64,000 bases of DNA from Virgisporangium ochraceum. GTDB taxonomy: Bacteria; Actinomycetota; Actinomycetes; Mycobacteriales; Micromonosporaceae. A program made the position numbers and the translations under genes. Positions 1 through 7,565 of the stretch are shown here, in pieces; the stretch's first letter is position 1; each line of letters begins with the position of its first letter. The notes beneath the pieces were generated by a model. It made no database searches and was not told where the DNA came from. It was given only the letters and a program-made list of their open reading frames with translations. Location: positions 1-64,000 of the forward strand of contig NZ_BOPH01000021.1 of the NCBI RefSeq assembly GCF_016863655.1. The letters run 5' to 3'.

Positions 1-20
1 GCACTGACTTTCAGGGAGAC

Positions 21-305
21 ATGACCCTGCGCGGTGCCGACGACGTCGGTATCCCCGTACGGACGACGCTGTCCGGCTACGTCGACCCGCTCGACGGGCG
101 CTTCCACTGGGGCGGGCGGATCGCGCCGAGCGGGCCCGTGGTCGCGTTGCTGCGCGCCGGCCGGCGCGACGTCACGCTCCAGGCCGAGGGCGGGGACCCG
201 TTGCCGGCGCGTCTCACCGAGGTCGACCCGTGGGGCGGCGTCGTCGTCTCCGCGACCGGCCGGCCGCCCTGGCCCGCGGAGGAGCTGGACGCGCCGGCTA
301 CGTGA
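21..305 (+). CDS. DUF4873-like small protein
   Basis: A 94-residue protein with no signal peptide or membrane segment. The stretch SGYVDPLDGRFHWGGRI, followed by a short beta-rich tail ending GRPPWPAEEL, resembles the DUF4873 domain. In actinobacteria that domain occurs alone or attached to flavin monooxygenases; its biochemical role is not known to me. ATG 21 follows a CAGGGAGAC ribosome site. The start lies so near the window edge that an upstream partner gene cannot be excluded. The last 8 bases overlap the end of the convergent hydrolase gene. Confidence 0.7.
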   Translation: MTLRGADDVGIPVRTTLSGYVDPLDGRFHWGGRIAPSGPVVALLRAGRRDVTLQAEGGDPLPARLTEVDPWGGVVVSATGRPPWPAEELDAPAT

Positions 306-999
306 GGTGGCGGCAGAAGAAGCGCTCCCAGCTCTCCGCCTCGAACGACGGCGTCGCCAGGTGCCCGCCGGGGTTGAGGTGCAACGACTTCTCCCGCGAC
401 GCGAACGCGTCGAACAGCGCGAGACCCGCGTCGCGCTCGACGATCTCGTCGTCGGACTGCAGCACGAACTCGATCGGCACCGTGATCCGGGCGGCGGCCG
501 CGGGCAGCGTGTCGTCGCCCGGTGCGAGGCCCGACAGGCCGAACACGGCGGCGACGATCCGTGGCTCGTCGGCCACCAGCGGCACCCCGATCCTCGTGCC
601 CATCGACACGCCCCAGTAGCCCACCGGTCCCCATGCCTGGAGGTGGTCGAGGGCGGTCCGCCACTCCGGCACGGCCTCGGCCGCGCGCCGCGCCGCCGCC
701 GCGGCGTCGGCCGGCGAGAGCTTGCGGCGCTCCGCGAGCCGGCGGCGCAGCTTGACCGCGGTCAGCGTCGCCTCGTGGGAGCTGACCCGCTCGCCGTGGC
801 CCGGCGCGTCGAGGGCGGCGACCGCCCAGCCGTACCGCTCCACGTACCGGGCGGCCCGGCGGGCGATCGTGTCGACCTTCTTGTGCTGGGAGCGGCCGTG
901 GCACATCAGTACCAGCGGCCGCCCGCCGTCGACGCCGTCCGGGGTCCAGAGGACGCCGGGCACGTCACCGACGGAGAACGGGGACTCGCGCACCTGCAT
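298..999 (-). CDS. alpha/beta hydrolase (dienelactone-hydrolase/esterase type)
   Basis: A 233-residue cytoplasmic alpha/beta hydrolase. An early LVLMCHGRSQHK segment is consistent with the oxyanion-hole region, the nucleophile elbow is GVSMG (Ser near residue 130), an acid follows in the late QSDDEIV strand, and a catalytic His is likely in NPGGHLATP. The ester substrate cannot be read from the sequence. The gene starts 11 bases after the TetR gene on the same strand, so the two are probably co-transcribed and the enzyme may detoxify or process the TetR ligand. No strong Shine-Dalgarno precedes ATG 999, which suggests coupling to the upstream gene. Confidence 0.85.
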   Translation of the reverse strand: MQVRESPFSVGDVPGVLWTPDGVDGGRPLVLMCHGRSQHKKVDTIARRAARYVERYGWAVAALDAPGHGERVSSHEATLTAVKLRRRLAERRKLSPADAAAAARRAAEAVPEWRTALDHLQAWGPVGYWGVSMGTRIGVPLVADEPRIVAAVFGLSGLAPGDDTLPAAAARITVPIEFVLQSDDEIVERDAGLALFDAFASREKSLHLNPGGHLATPSFEAESWERFFCRHLT

Positions 1000-1010
1000 G
1001 GGGAGAGAAC

Positions 1011-1625
1011 CTACCGGCAGACCGCGTTCTCGGCGGCGGTGACGATCAGCCGGGCGACGTCGTCGACGGGCAGCCCGCGTCCGGTGTAGAGCGCGTCAAA
1101 GGAGTCGAAGCCGGTGAGCACGAACAGAATGTGCGCCGCCTCGGACTCGGCGAGGCCGGGCCGGAGCTCGCCCTGCGCGTGGAGGCGGCCGGCCAGGTAC
1201 TCCATGCCGCCGGCGCGGCCGTCGTCGGCGCGGCGCATGGCGCCCGCGGTGGCCTCCGGGTCCAGCGCCGAGGTGGAGAACAGCACCCGGTGGACGTCGC
1301 GGTACGCGCCGTAGACCTCCATGCCGGCGCGGATGGCCTGGCGCAGGTGCTCGCGGGCGTCGGGGTGCGCGACGGCGGCGGTGACCCGCTCGAAGCCGCC
1401 CCGGTACAGCACGTCCTGGGCCAGCGCGTCGAACAGGCCGGCCCGCGACCCGAACGCCTGGTACACGGTCGATCGGGCGACCCGGGCCGCACGGGCGATC
1501 TCCTCGAGGCCCACCGGCCGGGTCGGCGCCGCCCGGACCCGGGCGTAGACCGCGTCGAGGATGCGCGCGCGGGTCTCGGCCGCCGACTCCGCGCGTAGTT
1601 TCTGCTCGTACTTCCGCGTGGCCAT
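1011..1625 (-). CDS. TetR-family transcriptional regulator
   Basis: A 204-residue TetR repressor. The N-terminal helix-turn-helix runs RARILDAVYARV...VGLEEIARAARVARSTVYQAFGSRAGLFDALA (about residues 18-70), and the divergent ligand-binding domain follows. The open frame continues far upstream, but the start at 1625 (MATRKYEQ) is chosen because the conserved HTH begins 15 residues later and upstream residues have no family resemblance. The gene faces the DUF427 gene across an 81-base promoter region that holds an 18-base palindrome and an extra half-site, so it probably represses itself and its neighbour. The downstream hydrolase is likely in the same transcript. Confidence 0.88.
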   Translation of the reverse strand: MATRKYEQKLRAESAAETRARILDAVYARVRAAPTRPVGLEEIARAARVARSTVYQAFGSRAGLFDALAQDVLYRGGFERVTAAVAHPDAREHLRQAIRAGMEVYGAYRDVHRVLFSTSALDPEATAGAMRRADDGRAGGMEYLAGRLHAQGELRPGLAESEAAHILFVLTGFDSFDALYTGRGLPVDDVARLIVTAAENAVCR

Positions 1626-1647
1626 CGTCGGGCAGCTTACATTCGAG

Positions 1648-1684
1648 TTGACACCCTGTCTTCCGAAAGACAGCCTGTCTTCTG
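1648..1684. promoter_or_regulatory. Candidate TetR operator in divergent promoter
   Basis: CTGTCTTCCGAAAGACAG at 1656-1673 has perfect 7-base arms around CCGA. A third half-site, CTGTCTTCTG, follows at 1675-1684 and TTGACA, a possible -35 box, sits at 1648-1653. The location between the divergent TetR and DUF427 genes makes the TetR protein the obvious ligand. The binding itself is inference. Confidence 0.75.
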
Positions 1685-1706
1685 AAAACAAGGAGAGGGG
1701 ACGCAC

Positions 1707-2516
1707 ATGAGGATGTCCGAGGCCATGGACCGCCTCCGGGCCGAGCTGAGGTACGAGCCGACCGGGAAGCGGGTGCGGGCCGAGGGCGGCGGCCACCTCG
1801 TCGTCGACACCACCCGGGCCGTGCTGGTGTGGGAGCCGCGCCGGATCACGCCGACGTACGCGGTTCCCGAAGAGGACCTGTGGGGTGCGCTGAGCCCGTC
1901 GACGCGTGCGGAGCCGGCGCCCGACGGCATCCTGCACCCCGGCATCCCGTTCACCGCGCACTCGACGCCGGGCGAGCCGCTCACGCTCTCCGCGCACGGG
2001 GAGATCCACGACGGCGGGGCGTTCCGCCCGGCCGACCCCGACCTCGCCGGGTACGTCATCGTCGACTTCGACGCGCTCCAGTGGTTCCAGGAGGACGAGC
2101 GGCTGCGCGGACACCCGCGCGACCCCTACCACCGCGTCGACGCGCACGCGTCCTCGCGGCACGTGCGCATCGTCCACAAGGGACGGACGGTGGCCGACAC
2201 GACCGCCGCGACGCTCGTGTTCGAGACCAGCCTGCCGACGCGCTACTACATCCCCCGCGCCGACATCACCGTGCCGCTGACCCCGAGCGACCTGAGGACG
2301 TACTGCCCCTACAAGGGCGAGGCGAGCTACTTCTCCTTCGCCGACGGCGAGAACCTCGCCTGGTCGTACGAGAACCCACTGCCCGACGGCCCGCCGGTGC
2401 GGAACCTGATCGCGTTCTACGACGACCTGATGGAGGTCACCGTCGACGGGGTACGCAACGAGCACGTCGACAACCCGATCGCGCGCACCCTGCTGGACGA
2501 GTTCGGGGTGAGCTGA
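1707..2516 (+). CDS. DUF427 family protein (two DUF427 repeats)
   Basis: A 269-residue soluble protein built of two tandem DUF427 modules, about residues 20-130 and 140-260. Each has the strand pattern RVRAEGGGHLVVDTTRAVLVWE or VRIVHKGRTVADTTAATLVFET, and the second has the hallmark TYCPYKGEASYFSF. The fold is a small beta-rich unit of unknown activity, widespread in actinobacteria and fungi. ATG 1707 follows AAGGAGAGGGG, a strong ribosome site. The gene is divergent from the TetR gene and lies just downstream of its predicted operator, so it is the likely regulated target. Confidence 0.85.
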   Translation: MRMSEAMDRLRAELRYEPTGKRVRAEGGGHLVVDTTRAVLVWEPRRITPTYAVPEEDLWGALSPSTRAEPAPDGILHPGIPFTAHSTPGEPLTLSAHGEIHDGGAFRPADPDLAGYVIVDFDALQWFQEDERLRGHPRDPYHRVDAHASSRHVRIVHKGRTVADTTAATLVFETSLPTRYYIPRADITVPLTPSDLRTYCPYKGEASYFSFADGENLAWSYENPLPDGPPVRNLIAFYDDLMEVTVDGVRNEHVDNPIARTLLDEFGVS

Positions 2517-2517
2517 C

Positions 2518-3753
2518 CTAGGGTCCCACCACGACGGTCCCGCCGGAGCGGACGCAGTTCACCGCCGGCCCGCCGGCGGTGAGCGCGCCGGTCAGGCACT
2601 GGCCGAGCACCGCGTGGCCGGCGGCGTTCGGGTGCCACGACTCCTGGCACGTCTGGAAGTACGTGACGCACGAGTTGGCGATGCGCTGGATGGCGATCTT
2701 GTCGTAGCCCGACAGGCTCGTCACGAACACGCCGGACGGGCCGTCCTGCAGGCGGATCGGGGTCGCCAGCGTGCCCGCCGGGCTGCCGCCGGCCTCGCAC
2801 AGCCGGGCGCCGTCGAAGGCGCGCTGCACGTTGAGGTAGCGCAGGTCGCGACCGGGGAACTCGGCGGCCAGCTGTGCGCGGGTCTGCTGCACGAGCGTCC
2901 CGAGGCCCTGGGAGAACAGGTGTCCGGCGGCGAGGCTGGCGCGGTGCACCGGGCATCCGGCGGCATAGCGTTCGGCGCCCAGGGCCCGGAACTTGTCCCG
3001 GTCGTCCTCGCGGTTGTCCTCCTCGACGTACGGCTGGGCGACGTCGAACGGCAGCGGGTTCGTGTAGTCCTGGAACACCACCGTGTGCTGGCCGTCGGCG
3101 TCGACGGCGGCGAGTGTCTGCAGCAGGGCGCGGGTCGCGGTGATGGTTTCCGCCTGCGCGGCGGCGAACTGCTGCGCGGTGGCCAGGTCGGCGGCCGAGC
3201 ACGGGTTCTGCGGCACCGGCCCGCCGAGGTAGGCCCAGAACTCCCACCAGCCGGTCCAGGCGTCGGCGATGAACCGGTTCGCGCACTTCGACGCCACGTC
3301 GCCGAACGTGAACGAGCTGTTGTTCGAGCCGAGGCCGACGAGCACCACGTCGATGTCGTGGGTCTGCGCGACGGCCCGTAGCTGGTCGAGCTGCGCGGCC
3401 ACGTTGCGGCCGTTCGTCCTCGTGTGGGACGCGGACGCGAGGTCGTGCGGCTGGCCGCCCGAGCAGGCCAGGTTGAACCGGGCCTGTATCCCCGGCAGCG
3501 CGGCCCTGAAGATCGACGCGTTGGCCGAACGGTGGCAGAAGTACGCGTTGCCGTTCGGTGCCGACCAGCCGGGGAAGCCCTGTGCCACGCCGGCGGCGTC
3601 GACCACGGGCTGGTAGCCGCCGGCACCCTCGCCGCTGATGAAGCTGTCGCCGATGGCGACGGCCGCGGTGGGCAGGGCATTGACGGAGGCCGCTGCCGGC
3701 GCGGCGGGCAGAACGAGCACCGTGGCGAACAGTCCGGCGACGAGAACCCGCAT
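2518..3753 (-). CDS. Secreted SGNH/GDSL hydrolase
   Basis: A 411-residue exported esterase/lipase. Residues 1-22 (MRVLVAGLFATVLVLPAAPAAA) are a signal peptide. Block I is AIGDSFISGEG with nucleophile Ser37. Other SGNH blocks are seen as ACSGGQ, GLGSNNSSF (oxyanion Gly/Asn) and, near the end, SWHPNAAGH carrying the catalytic His. Several Cys residues suggest disulfides. ATG 3753 was chosen over an open frame reaching far upstream because it begins the signal peptide and follows CGGGAGGCGCC. The lipid or polysaccharide ester substrate is unknown. It stops one base after the DUF427 gene ends, convergently. Confidence 0.9.
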   Translation of the reverse strand: MRVLVAGLFATVLVLPAAPAAASVNALPTAAVAIGDSFISGEGAGGYQPVVDAAGVAQGFPGWSAPNGNAYFCHRSANASIFRAALPGIQARFNLACSGGQPHDLASASHTRTNGRNVAAQLDQLRAVAQTHDIDVVLVGLGSNNSSFTFGDVASKCANRFIADAWTGWWEFWAYLGGPVPQNPCSAADLATAQQFAAAQAETITATRALLQTLAAVDADGQHTVVFQDYTNPLPFDVAQPYVEEDNREDDRDKFRALGAERYAAGCPVHRASLAAGHLFSQGLGTLVQQTRAQLAAEFPGRDLRYLNVQRAFDGARLCEAGGSPAGTLATPIRLQDGPSGVFVTSLSGYDKIAIQRIANSCVTYFQTCQESWHPNAAGHAVLGQCLTGALTAGGPAVNCVRSGGTVVVGP

Positions 3754-3823
3754 GGCGCCTCCCGAGCGTATCGAGGGACGACATGACATCACGTTTGTGA
3801 GACGGCGGTCAACGGCGACATAG

Positions 3824-3837
3824 CCCCGAACTCGGGG
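3824..3837. promoter_or_regulatory. Short palindrome in divergent intergenic region
   Basis: CCCCGAACTCGGGG lies in the 168-base region between the SGNH esterase and protease genes, just upstream of an AT-rich stretch (TTGATATGCACCTATAG) that could hold a promoter. It may be an operator for either secreted-enzyme gene. Only symmetry and location support it. Confidence 0.35.
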
Positions 3838-3921
3838 ATAGATTGATATGCACCTATAGATGTCGCGCGCCGATAGTTTCAAGCCTTCGAACTGCTCCGT
3901 CTGACCCTCGAGGAGCCCGCA

Positions 3922-4596
3922 ATGCGTCTGCGCACCACCATGCTCGCTCTGCTCACCGCGGCGACGGCCGTGTTCGCCACCCCGGTGGCCGCACAGGCCG
4001 ACGACCCGGGCGTCTACATCATCGGTGGCGGCACGGTGTCGTCCGCGCCGTGGAGCGCCCAGATCTACCGCAACGGCTCGTTCACCTGCTCCGGCACGAT
4101 CATCGCGTCGCGGTACGTGCTCACAGCGCGCCACTGCACCGGTTCCGGGATGACCGTGCGGATCGGCAACGTCAACCGCGGTTCCGGGACGCTCGTGAGC
4201 GTCACCACGTACTCCAGCCGGTACGACCTCGCGGTGCTGACGCTCGCCAGCGCCGTCAACACGTCGTACATGCCGCTCGGGTCGACCAACCCGCCCGTCG
4301 GCGCGACGAACAACATCTACGGCTGGGGCATGACCTGCTACAGCGGCTGCTCGGCCAGCACCGTGCTGAAGACCGCGACCGTGCGCGTCACCGGCTTCTC
4401 GACCGACGCCTACGGCGGCCAGGCCATCGCCAGCACCCGGATCAACGGCAACGCCTGGCGCGGTGACTCCGGTGGACCGCAGGTCTACAACGGCGTGCAG
4501 GTCGGCGTCGCGTCGACGGCCGACGGCCAGAGCCGCCAGTACTACGGCAGCGTCCCCAACAGCCGCTCCTGGATCCGTTCCATCGCGGGCGTCTGA
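3922..4596 (+). CDS. Secreted chymotrypsin-fold serine protease (S1)
   Basis: A 224-residue exported protease. The signal peptide spans about residues 1-25 (ending VAAQA) and the mature chain starts near VYIIGGGTVS, the usual S1 N-terminus. The triad is complete: His71 in LTARHC, Asp102 in SRYDLAVL and Ser183 in GDSGGP. The residue equivalent to trypsin Asp189 (six before the Ser) is Asn177, and the usual Cys191 is Trp179, so trypsin-like Arg/Lys specificity is unlikely. Cys pairs in the FTCS/ARHC and TCYSGC segments suggest disulfides. No long propeptide is seen. ATG 3922 follows GAGGAGC. A strong hairpin terminator follows the gene. Confidence 0.92.
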   Translation: MRLRTTMLALLTAATAVFATPVAAQADDPGVYIIGGGTVSSAPWSAQIYRNGSFTCSGTIIASRYVLTARHCTGSGMTVRIGNVNRGSGTLVSVTTYSSRYDLAVLTLASAVNTSYMPLGSTNPPVGATNNIYGWGMTCYSGCSASTVLKTATVRVTGFSTDAYGGQAIASTRINGNAWRGDSGGPQVYNGVQVGVASTADGQSRQYYGSVPNSRSWIRSIAGV

Positions 4597-4611
4597 CGCC
4601 CGTCCGCGGTC

Positions 4612-4645
4612 GACCCCGTGGATCGTGCCCGCGATCCACGGGGTC
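4612..4645 (+). terminator. Intrinsic terminator-like hairpin after the protease gene
   Basis: A perfect 14-base stem: GACCCCGTGGATCG at 4612-4625 and its complement at 4632-4645, with a 6-base loop. There is no long T run, as is usual in high-GC actinobacteria. It separates the protease gene from the following reductase gene, whose start lies 27 bases downstream. Confidence 0.8.
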
Positions 4646-4671
4646 TCCCGTGCGGTCGTAAGGTTGACCGC

Positions 4672-5637
4672 ATGAACTACGTGGTCTACGGAGCCGGCGC
4701 GGTCGGTGGGGTCATCGGCGGCAACCTGCACCGGGCGGGCCGGTCGACCACGCTGGTCGCCCGTGGCGAGCATCTGGCCGCGATCCGCAAGGGCGGGCTG
4801 CGCCTCGACACCGCCGACGGCGTCCACGTCATCGACGCGCCGGCCACCGACGGCGCCGCGGGCGTCGACTGGTCGGCCGGGCCGGTGGTCCTGCTGACCG
4901 TGAAGTCGCACCAGACCCACGCCGCCCTCGACGACCTGGCCGCGCACGCCCCCGCCGACACGGTCGTGGTGTCGGCGCAGAACGGTGTCGCCAACGAGGC
5001 CGGGATCCTGCGGCGTTTCCGGAACACCTATGCCATCACGGTGATGCTTCCGGCGACGCACCTCGAGCCCGGCACGGTGGTGCAGCGCGTCCACCCGGTC
5101 CCCGGGATCCTCGACATCGGCCGGTTCCCGACCGGAACCGACGCCACCACCGACGCGGTGTCCGCCGACCTGCGGGCGGCCGGCTTCGAGTCGGTGCCCC
5201 GTCCGGACATCATGGCGTGGAAGTACCGCAAGCTCCTGATGAACATCGGCAACGGCATCGACGCCGCGTGCCGCCGCGACAAGGCGGCCGAGGAGCTCAT
5301 CGGCCGCGCCACCGCCGAGGGCGAGGCCGTCCTCGCGGCGGCGGGCATCGAGGTCGTCAGCCGGGATGTGGACCGGGAGCGCCGCGGCGACCTCCTGCGG
5401 ATGCGCACCGACCCGGGTAGGCCCGACATGGGTGGCTCGACGTGGCAGAGCATCGCCCGCGGCACCGGCAACGTCGAGATCGACTACCTGTCCGGCGAGA
5501 TCGTGCTCCTGGGCCGGCTGCACGGGCACCCGACGCCGGTGAACGACCTCGTGGTCCGCGTCACCACCGACCTGTCGCGCACCGGCGGCGAGCCGCGCAG
5601 CGTCGAGGCCGCCGACCTACTGTCCGAACTCGGGTAG
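4672..5637 (+). CDS. Ketopantoate reductase family protein (PanE/ApbA)
   Basis: A 321-residue NAD(P)-dependent 2-dehydropantoate 2-reductase family protein. The N-terminal Rossmann motif is YGAGAVGGVIGG, the conserved mid-segment is VVSAQNGVANE, and the catalytic Lys lies in the helix MAWKYRKLLMNIGN (about residues 181-194). The C-terminal helical domain is complete, as in the usual 300-residue family. Many actinobacterial paralogues are not the true PanE of coenzyme A synthesis, and no panB/panC genes are adjacent, so the substrate is open. ATG 4672 begins the Rossmann fold. The 3' end overlaps the convergent sugar kinase by 21 bases. Confidence 0.82.
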   Translation: MNYVVYGAGAVGGVIGGNLHRAGRSTTLVARGEHLAAIRKGGLRLDTADGVHVIDAPATDGAAGVDWSAGPVVLLTVKSHQTHAALDDLAAHAPADTVVVSAQNGVANEAGILRRFRNTYAITVMLPATHLEPGTVVQRVHPVPGILDIGRFPTGTDATTDAVSADLRAAGFESVPRPDIMAWKYRKLLMNIGNGIDAACRRDKAAEELIGRATAEGEAVLAAAGIEVVSRDVDRERRGDLLRMRTDPGRPDMGGSTWQSIARGTGNVEIDYLSGEIVLLGRLHGHPTPVNDLVVRVTTDLSRTGGEPRSVEAADLLSELG

Positions 5638-6525
5638 TCCTTCGGTGTCGCCGGCCACGGCGACTACCCCGGCGGCGATGTCCGCGCCCAGTCGCGCCGC
5701 TTCGAGGGGACCCGCACCGCGCAGCCGCGCGGCCAGATACGCTCCCGCGAACGCGTCACCGGCGCCGACGGGGTCGACCACCTCGGCCGGTACCGCGGGC
5801 ACGTGCACGTCCTCCGGGAGGAAACAGCCGTCGGCGCCGGCCTTGAGGACGGTTTCCCCCACGCCGGCGCGCCTGGCCGCCGCGAACACCGCGGCCGGCT
5901 CGTCGACGCCGAAAACCGGGCCGGCCTCGTCGGTGCCGAGCAGCAGGAAGTCGGCGTACGGCACCAGCTCGCGCACGGTGGCCGCCTGGTCCTCCAACGG
6001 GCCCAGGGCCGGCCGCAGGTTCGGGTCGAGTGCCAGCCGGATCCCGGCCCGGCGGGCACCCGCGGCGAGCGCGAACACCGCCCGGCGCGGGCCGGAGCCG
6101 AGGGCCGCCGTGATCCCGGAGACGGCCACCAGGCGCGGCCGCGCGGCGAGCACGCGCTCGGCGTCCACTGTGTCCAGTGCCGACGCGGCCGACCCGGCGC
6201 GGTAGTAGTGGACGCGACGCCGCCCGTCGGGCAGGGCCTCGCGGAGGAACAGCCCGGTCGGCCGGCCGTCGTCGACCTCGATGAGGTCGGTCGCCACGCC
6301 GAGGTCCGCGGCCGCGGCACGCACCCGGCGGCCGAACGGGTCGGCGCCGACGCGCGTGCAGAACGCCGCCGACAGGCCGAGCCGCACGACGGTCGCGCAC
6401 AGCGTGAGCTCCGCGCCGGCGACGCTCATCCCGAGAGACGTGGCCGCTTCCAGCGGCACGCCCGGCGACGGCTGCAGCAGCACCATCGCCTCGCCGATCC
6501 CCACCACGTCGGTCACGGCAACCAT
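5617..6525 (-). CDS. PfkB-family carbohydrate kinase (possible 2-keto-3-deoxygluconate kinase)
   Basis: A 302-residue ribokinase-family sugar kinase. The N-terminus VVGIGEAMVLLQPSPG, the ADPFGRRVRAAAADLGV segment and the C-terminal DPVGAGDAFAGAYLA (anion hole and catalytic Asp) are all present. Length and ends fit 2-keto-3-deoxygluconate or fructose kinases. Because a mannonate-dehydratase-like gene of glucuronate breakdown is encoded nearby (11802-13007), KDG kinase is an attractive but unproven assignment. ATG 6525 was chosen at the start of the conserved domain. A transposase remnant begins directly upstream, so the native promoter may have been displaced. Confidence 0.85.
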   Translation of the reverse strand: MVAVTDVVGIGEAMVLLQPSPGVPLEAATSLGMSVAGAELTLCATVVRLGLSAAFCTRVGADPFGRRVRAAAADLGVATDLIEVDDGRPTGLFLREALPDGRRRVHYYRAGSAASALDTVDAERVLAARPRLVAVSGITAALGSGPRRAVFALAAGARRAGIRLALDPNLRPALGPLEDQAATVRELVPYADFLLLGTDEAGPVFGVDEPAAVFAAARRAGVGETVLKAGADGCFLPEDVHVPAVPAEVVDPVGAGDAFAGAYLAARLRGAGPLEAARLGADIAAGVVAVAGDTEGLPEFGQ

Positions 6526-6540
6526 CGTGCCCGCAGATCG

Positions 6541-7212
6541 GGGCGCAGGAACGCGGCCGGCGAGGCGATCGACAGCCCACCGCGGCGGGCCGTCGACGAA
6601 CTCGACCTCCTGCTGCACCGCGCCGCCCAGGCCGTCGCGCAGGCCCGCATCCGGCTCGGCGGCGGCAAACCCGACTCGGCCACCCGGCTGGTCAGCCTGC
6701 ACGACCCGCACGCCCGCCCGATCCGCAAAGGCCGCGTCGACCGGCCGGTCGAGTTCGGCTACAAGGCCCAGATCGTCGACAACGTCGACGGGATCGTCCT
6801 CGACCACACTGTCGAGGAGGGCAACCCGCCCGACGCGCCGCAACTGGAACCGGCGATCGGCCGCATCCGTCAACGCACCGGCCGGGTCCCCCGCGCGGTG
6901 GTCGCAGACCGGGGCTACGGCGAAGCCCGGGTCGAGGCCGGACTCCACGACCTCGGCGTCGAAAACGTCGCCATTCCTCGCAAAGGGACCACCGGCACCA
7001 GCCGCCGACAACACGAACAACGACCAGCCTTCCGCCGCCTGGTCAAATGGCGCACCGGCTGCGAAGGCCGCATCAGCCACCTCAAACACCGCTACGGCTG
7101 GCACCGCACCCGCCTGACCACCCTCACCGGCGCCCGAACCTGGTGCGGACACGGCATCCTCGCCCACAACCTCGTCAAAATCACCACCCTGGCAGCCGAC
7201 CAAACCCGCTAA
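6541..7212 (+). pseudogene. 5'-truncated DDE transposase remnant
   Basis: The frame from about 6541 to the stop at 7212 encodes the C-terminal part of a DDE transposase of the IS5/IS1182/ISNCY-like type. It has SLHDPHARPI (probable first Asp), FGYKAQIVDNVDG, VVADRGYGEARVEAGL (second Asp) and GCEGRISHLKHRYG (Glu), ending LAHNLVKI. The N-terminal DNA-binding half and a plausible start are missing. The resemblance stops 15-25 bases from the PfkB start, so the remnant abuts that gene. The left limit is approximate. No clear terminal inverted repeats were found around it. Confidence 0.8.
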
Positions 7213-7300
7213 CCAGCCGCGGACGGACCAGCATCATCGTCAGCGCTACCCACGTGCCGTCCGACGGACTTTTTCCGGTCGAAGTAGCTAGACACCTTCA

Positions 7301-7556
7301 GGGGTCAGGGTTTCGCCGGCCACTCGGCGCTGGGCCCGGTTGTTCCACCGTGAGGATCGGTCAGGGCTGCGGTGAGAGCCCGGTCCGCCGCAGAACCCAA
7401 CCATGATCGAAAGTGGTGGGACTTTTCTGCTGTTGTGGCCGTGCCAGAACAGCAGAAGGTCGCCACCACTTTCGATCATCAGCTGACGCGGCACCGCACG
7501 ATAGCGTTCCGTGCCCGGTCGTGGGTGCTGCACGGTCCAGCCCGGACCCTGACCCC
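7301..7556. mobile_element. MITE-like noncoding element with 11-base terminal inverted repeats
   Basis: GGGGTCAGGGT at 7301-7311 is exactly inverted as ACCCTGACCCC at 7546-7556. No convincing gene lies in the 353 bases between the transposase remnant and the lipoprotein gene; the interval is filled by this unit and its central 77-base palindrome. Terminal inverted repeats, small size and a neighbouring transposase fragment fit a non-autonomous element. No clear target-site duplication was seen, so the limits are tentative. Confidence 0.45.
7403..7479. repeat. 77-base near-perfect palindrome
   Basis: The arms start ATGATCGAAAGTGGTGG and are mirrored at the far end by CCACCACTTTCGATCAT. Inside, TTCTGCTGTT pairs with AACAGCAGAA, leaving a small CGTG-type loop. 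Only a few mismatches interrupt about 36 paired positions. As RNA this would be a very stable hairpin and as DNA a possible cruciform. It is noncoding and probably belongs to a dispersed repeat family. Confidence 0.85.
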
Positions 7557-7565
7557 AAAATGTCC

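Noticed and set aside
34..1089. Long frame antisense to the hydrolase
   Set aside because: Arg/Ala-rich shadow of the minus-strand hydrolase and TetR genes without domain or ribosome site.
3754..5529. Large minus-strand open frame upstream of the SGNH gene
   Set aside because: Reads antisense through the protease and reductase genes; the true start is the signal peptide at 3753.
5803..6540. 5' part of the plus-strand frame ending in the transposase remnant
   Set aside because: Antisense of the PfkB gene; transposase similarity starts only near 6541.
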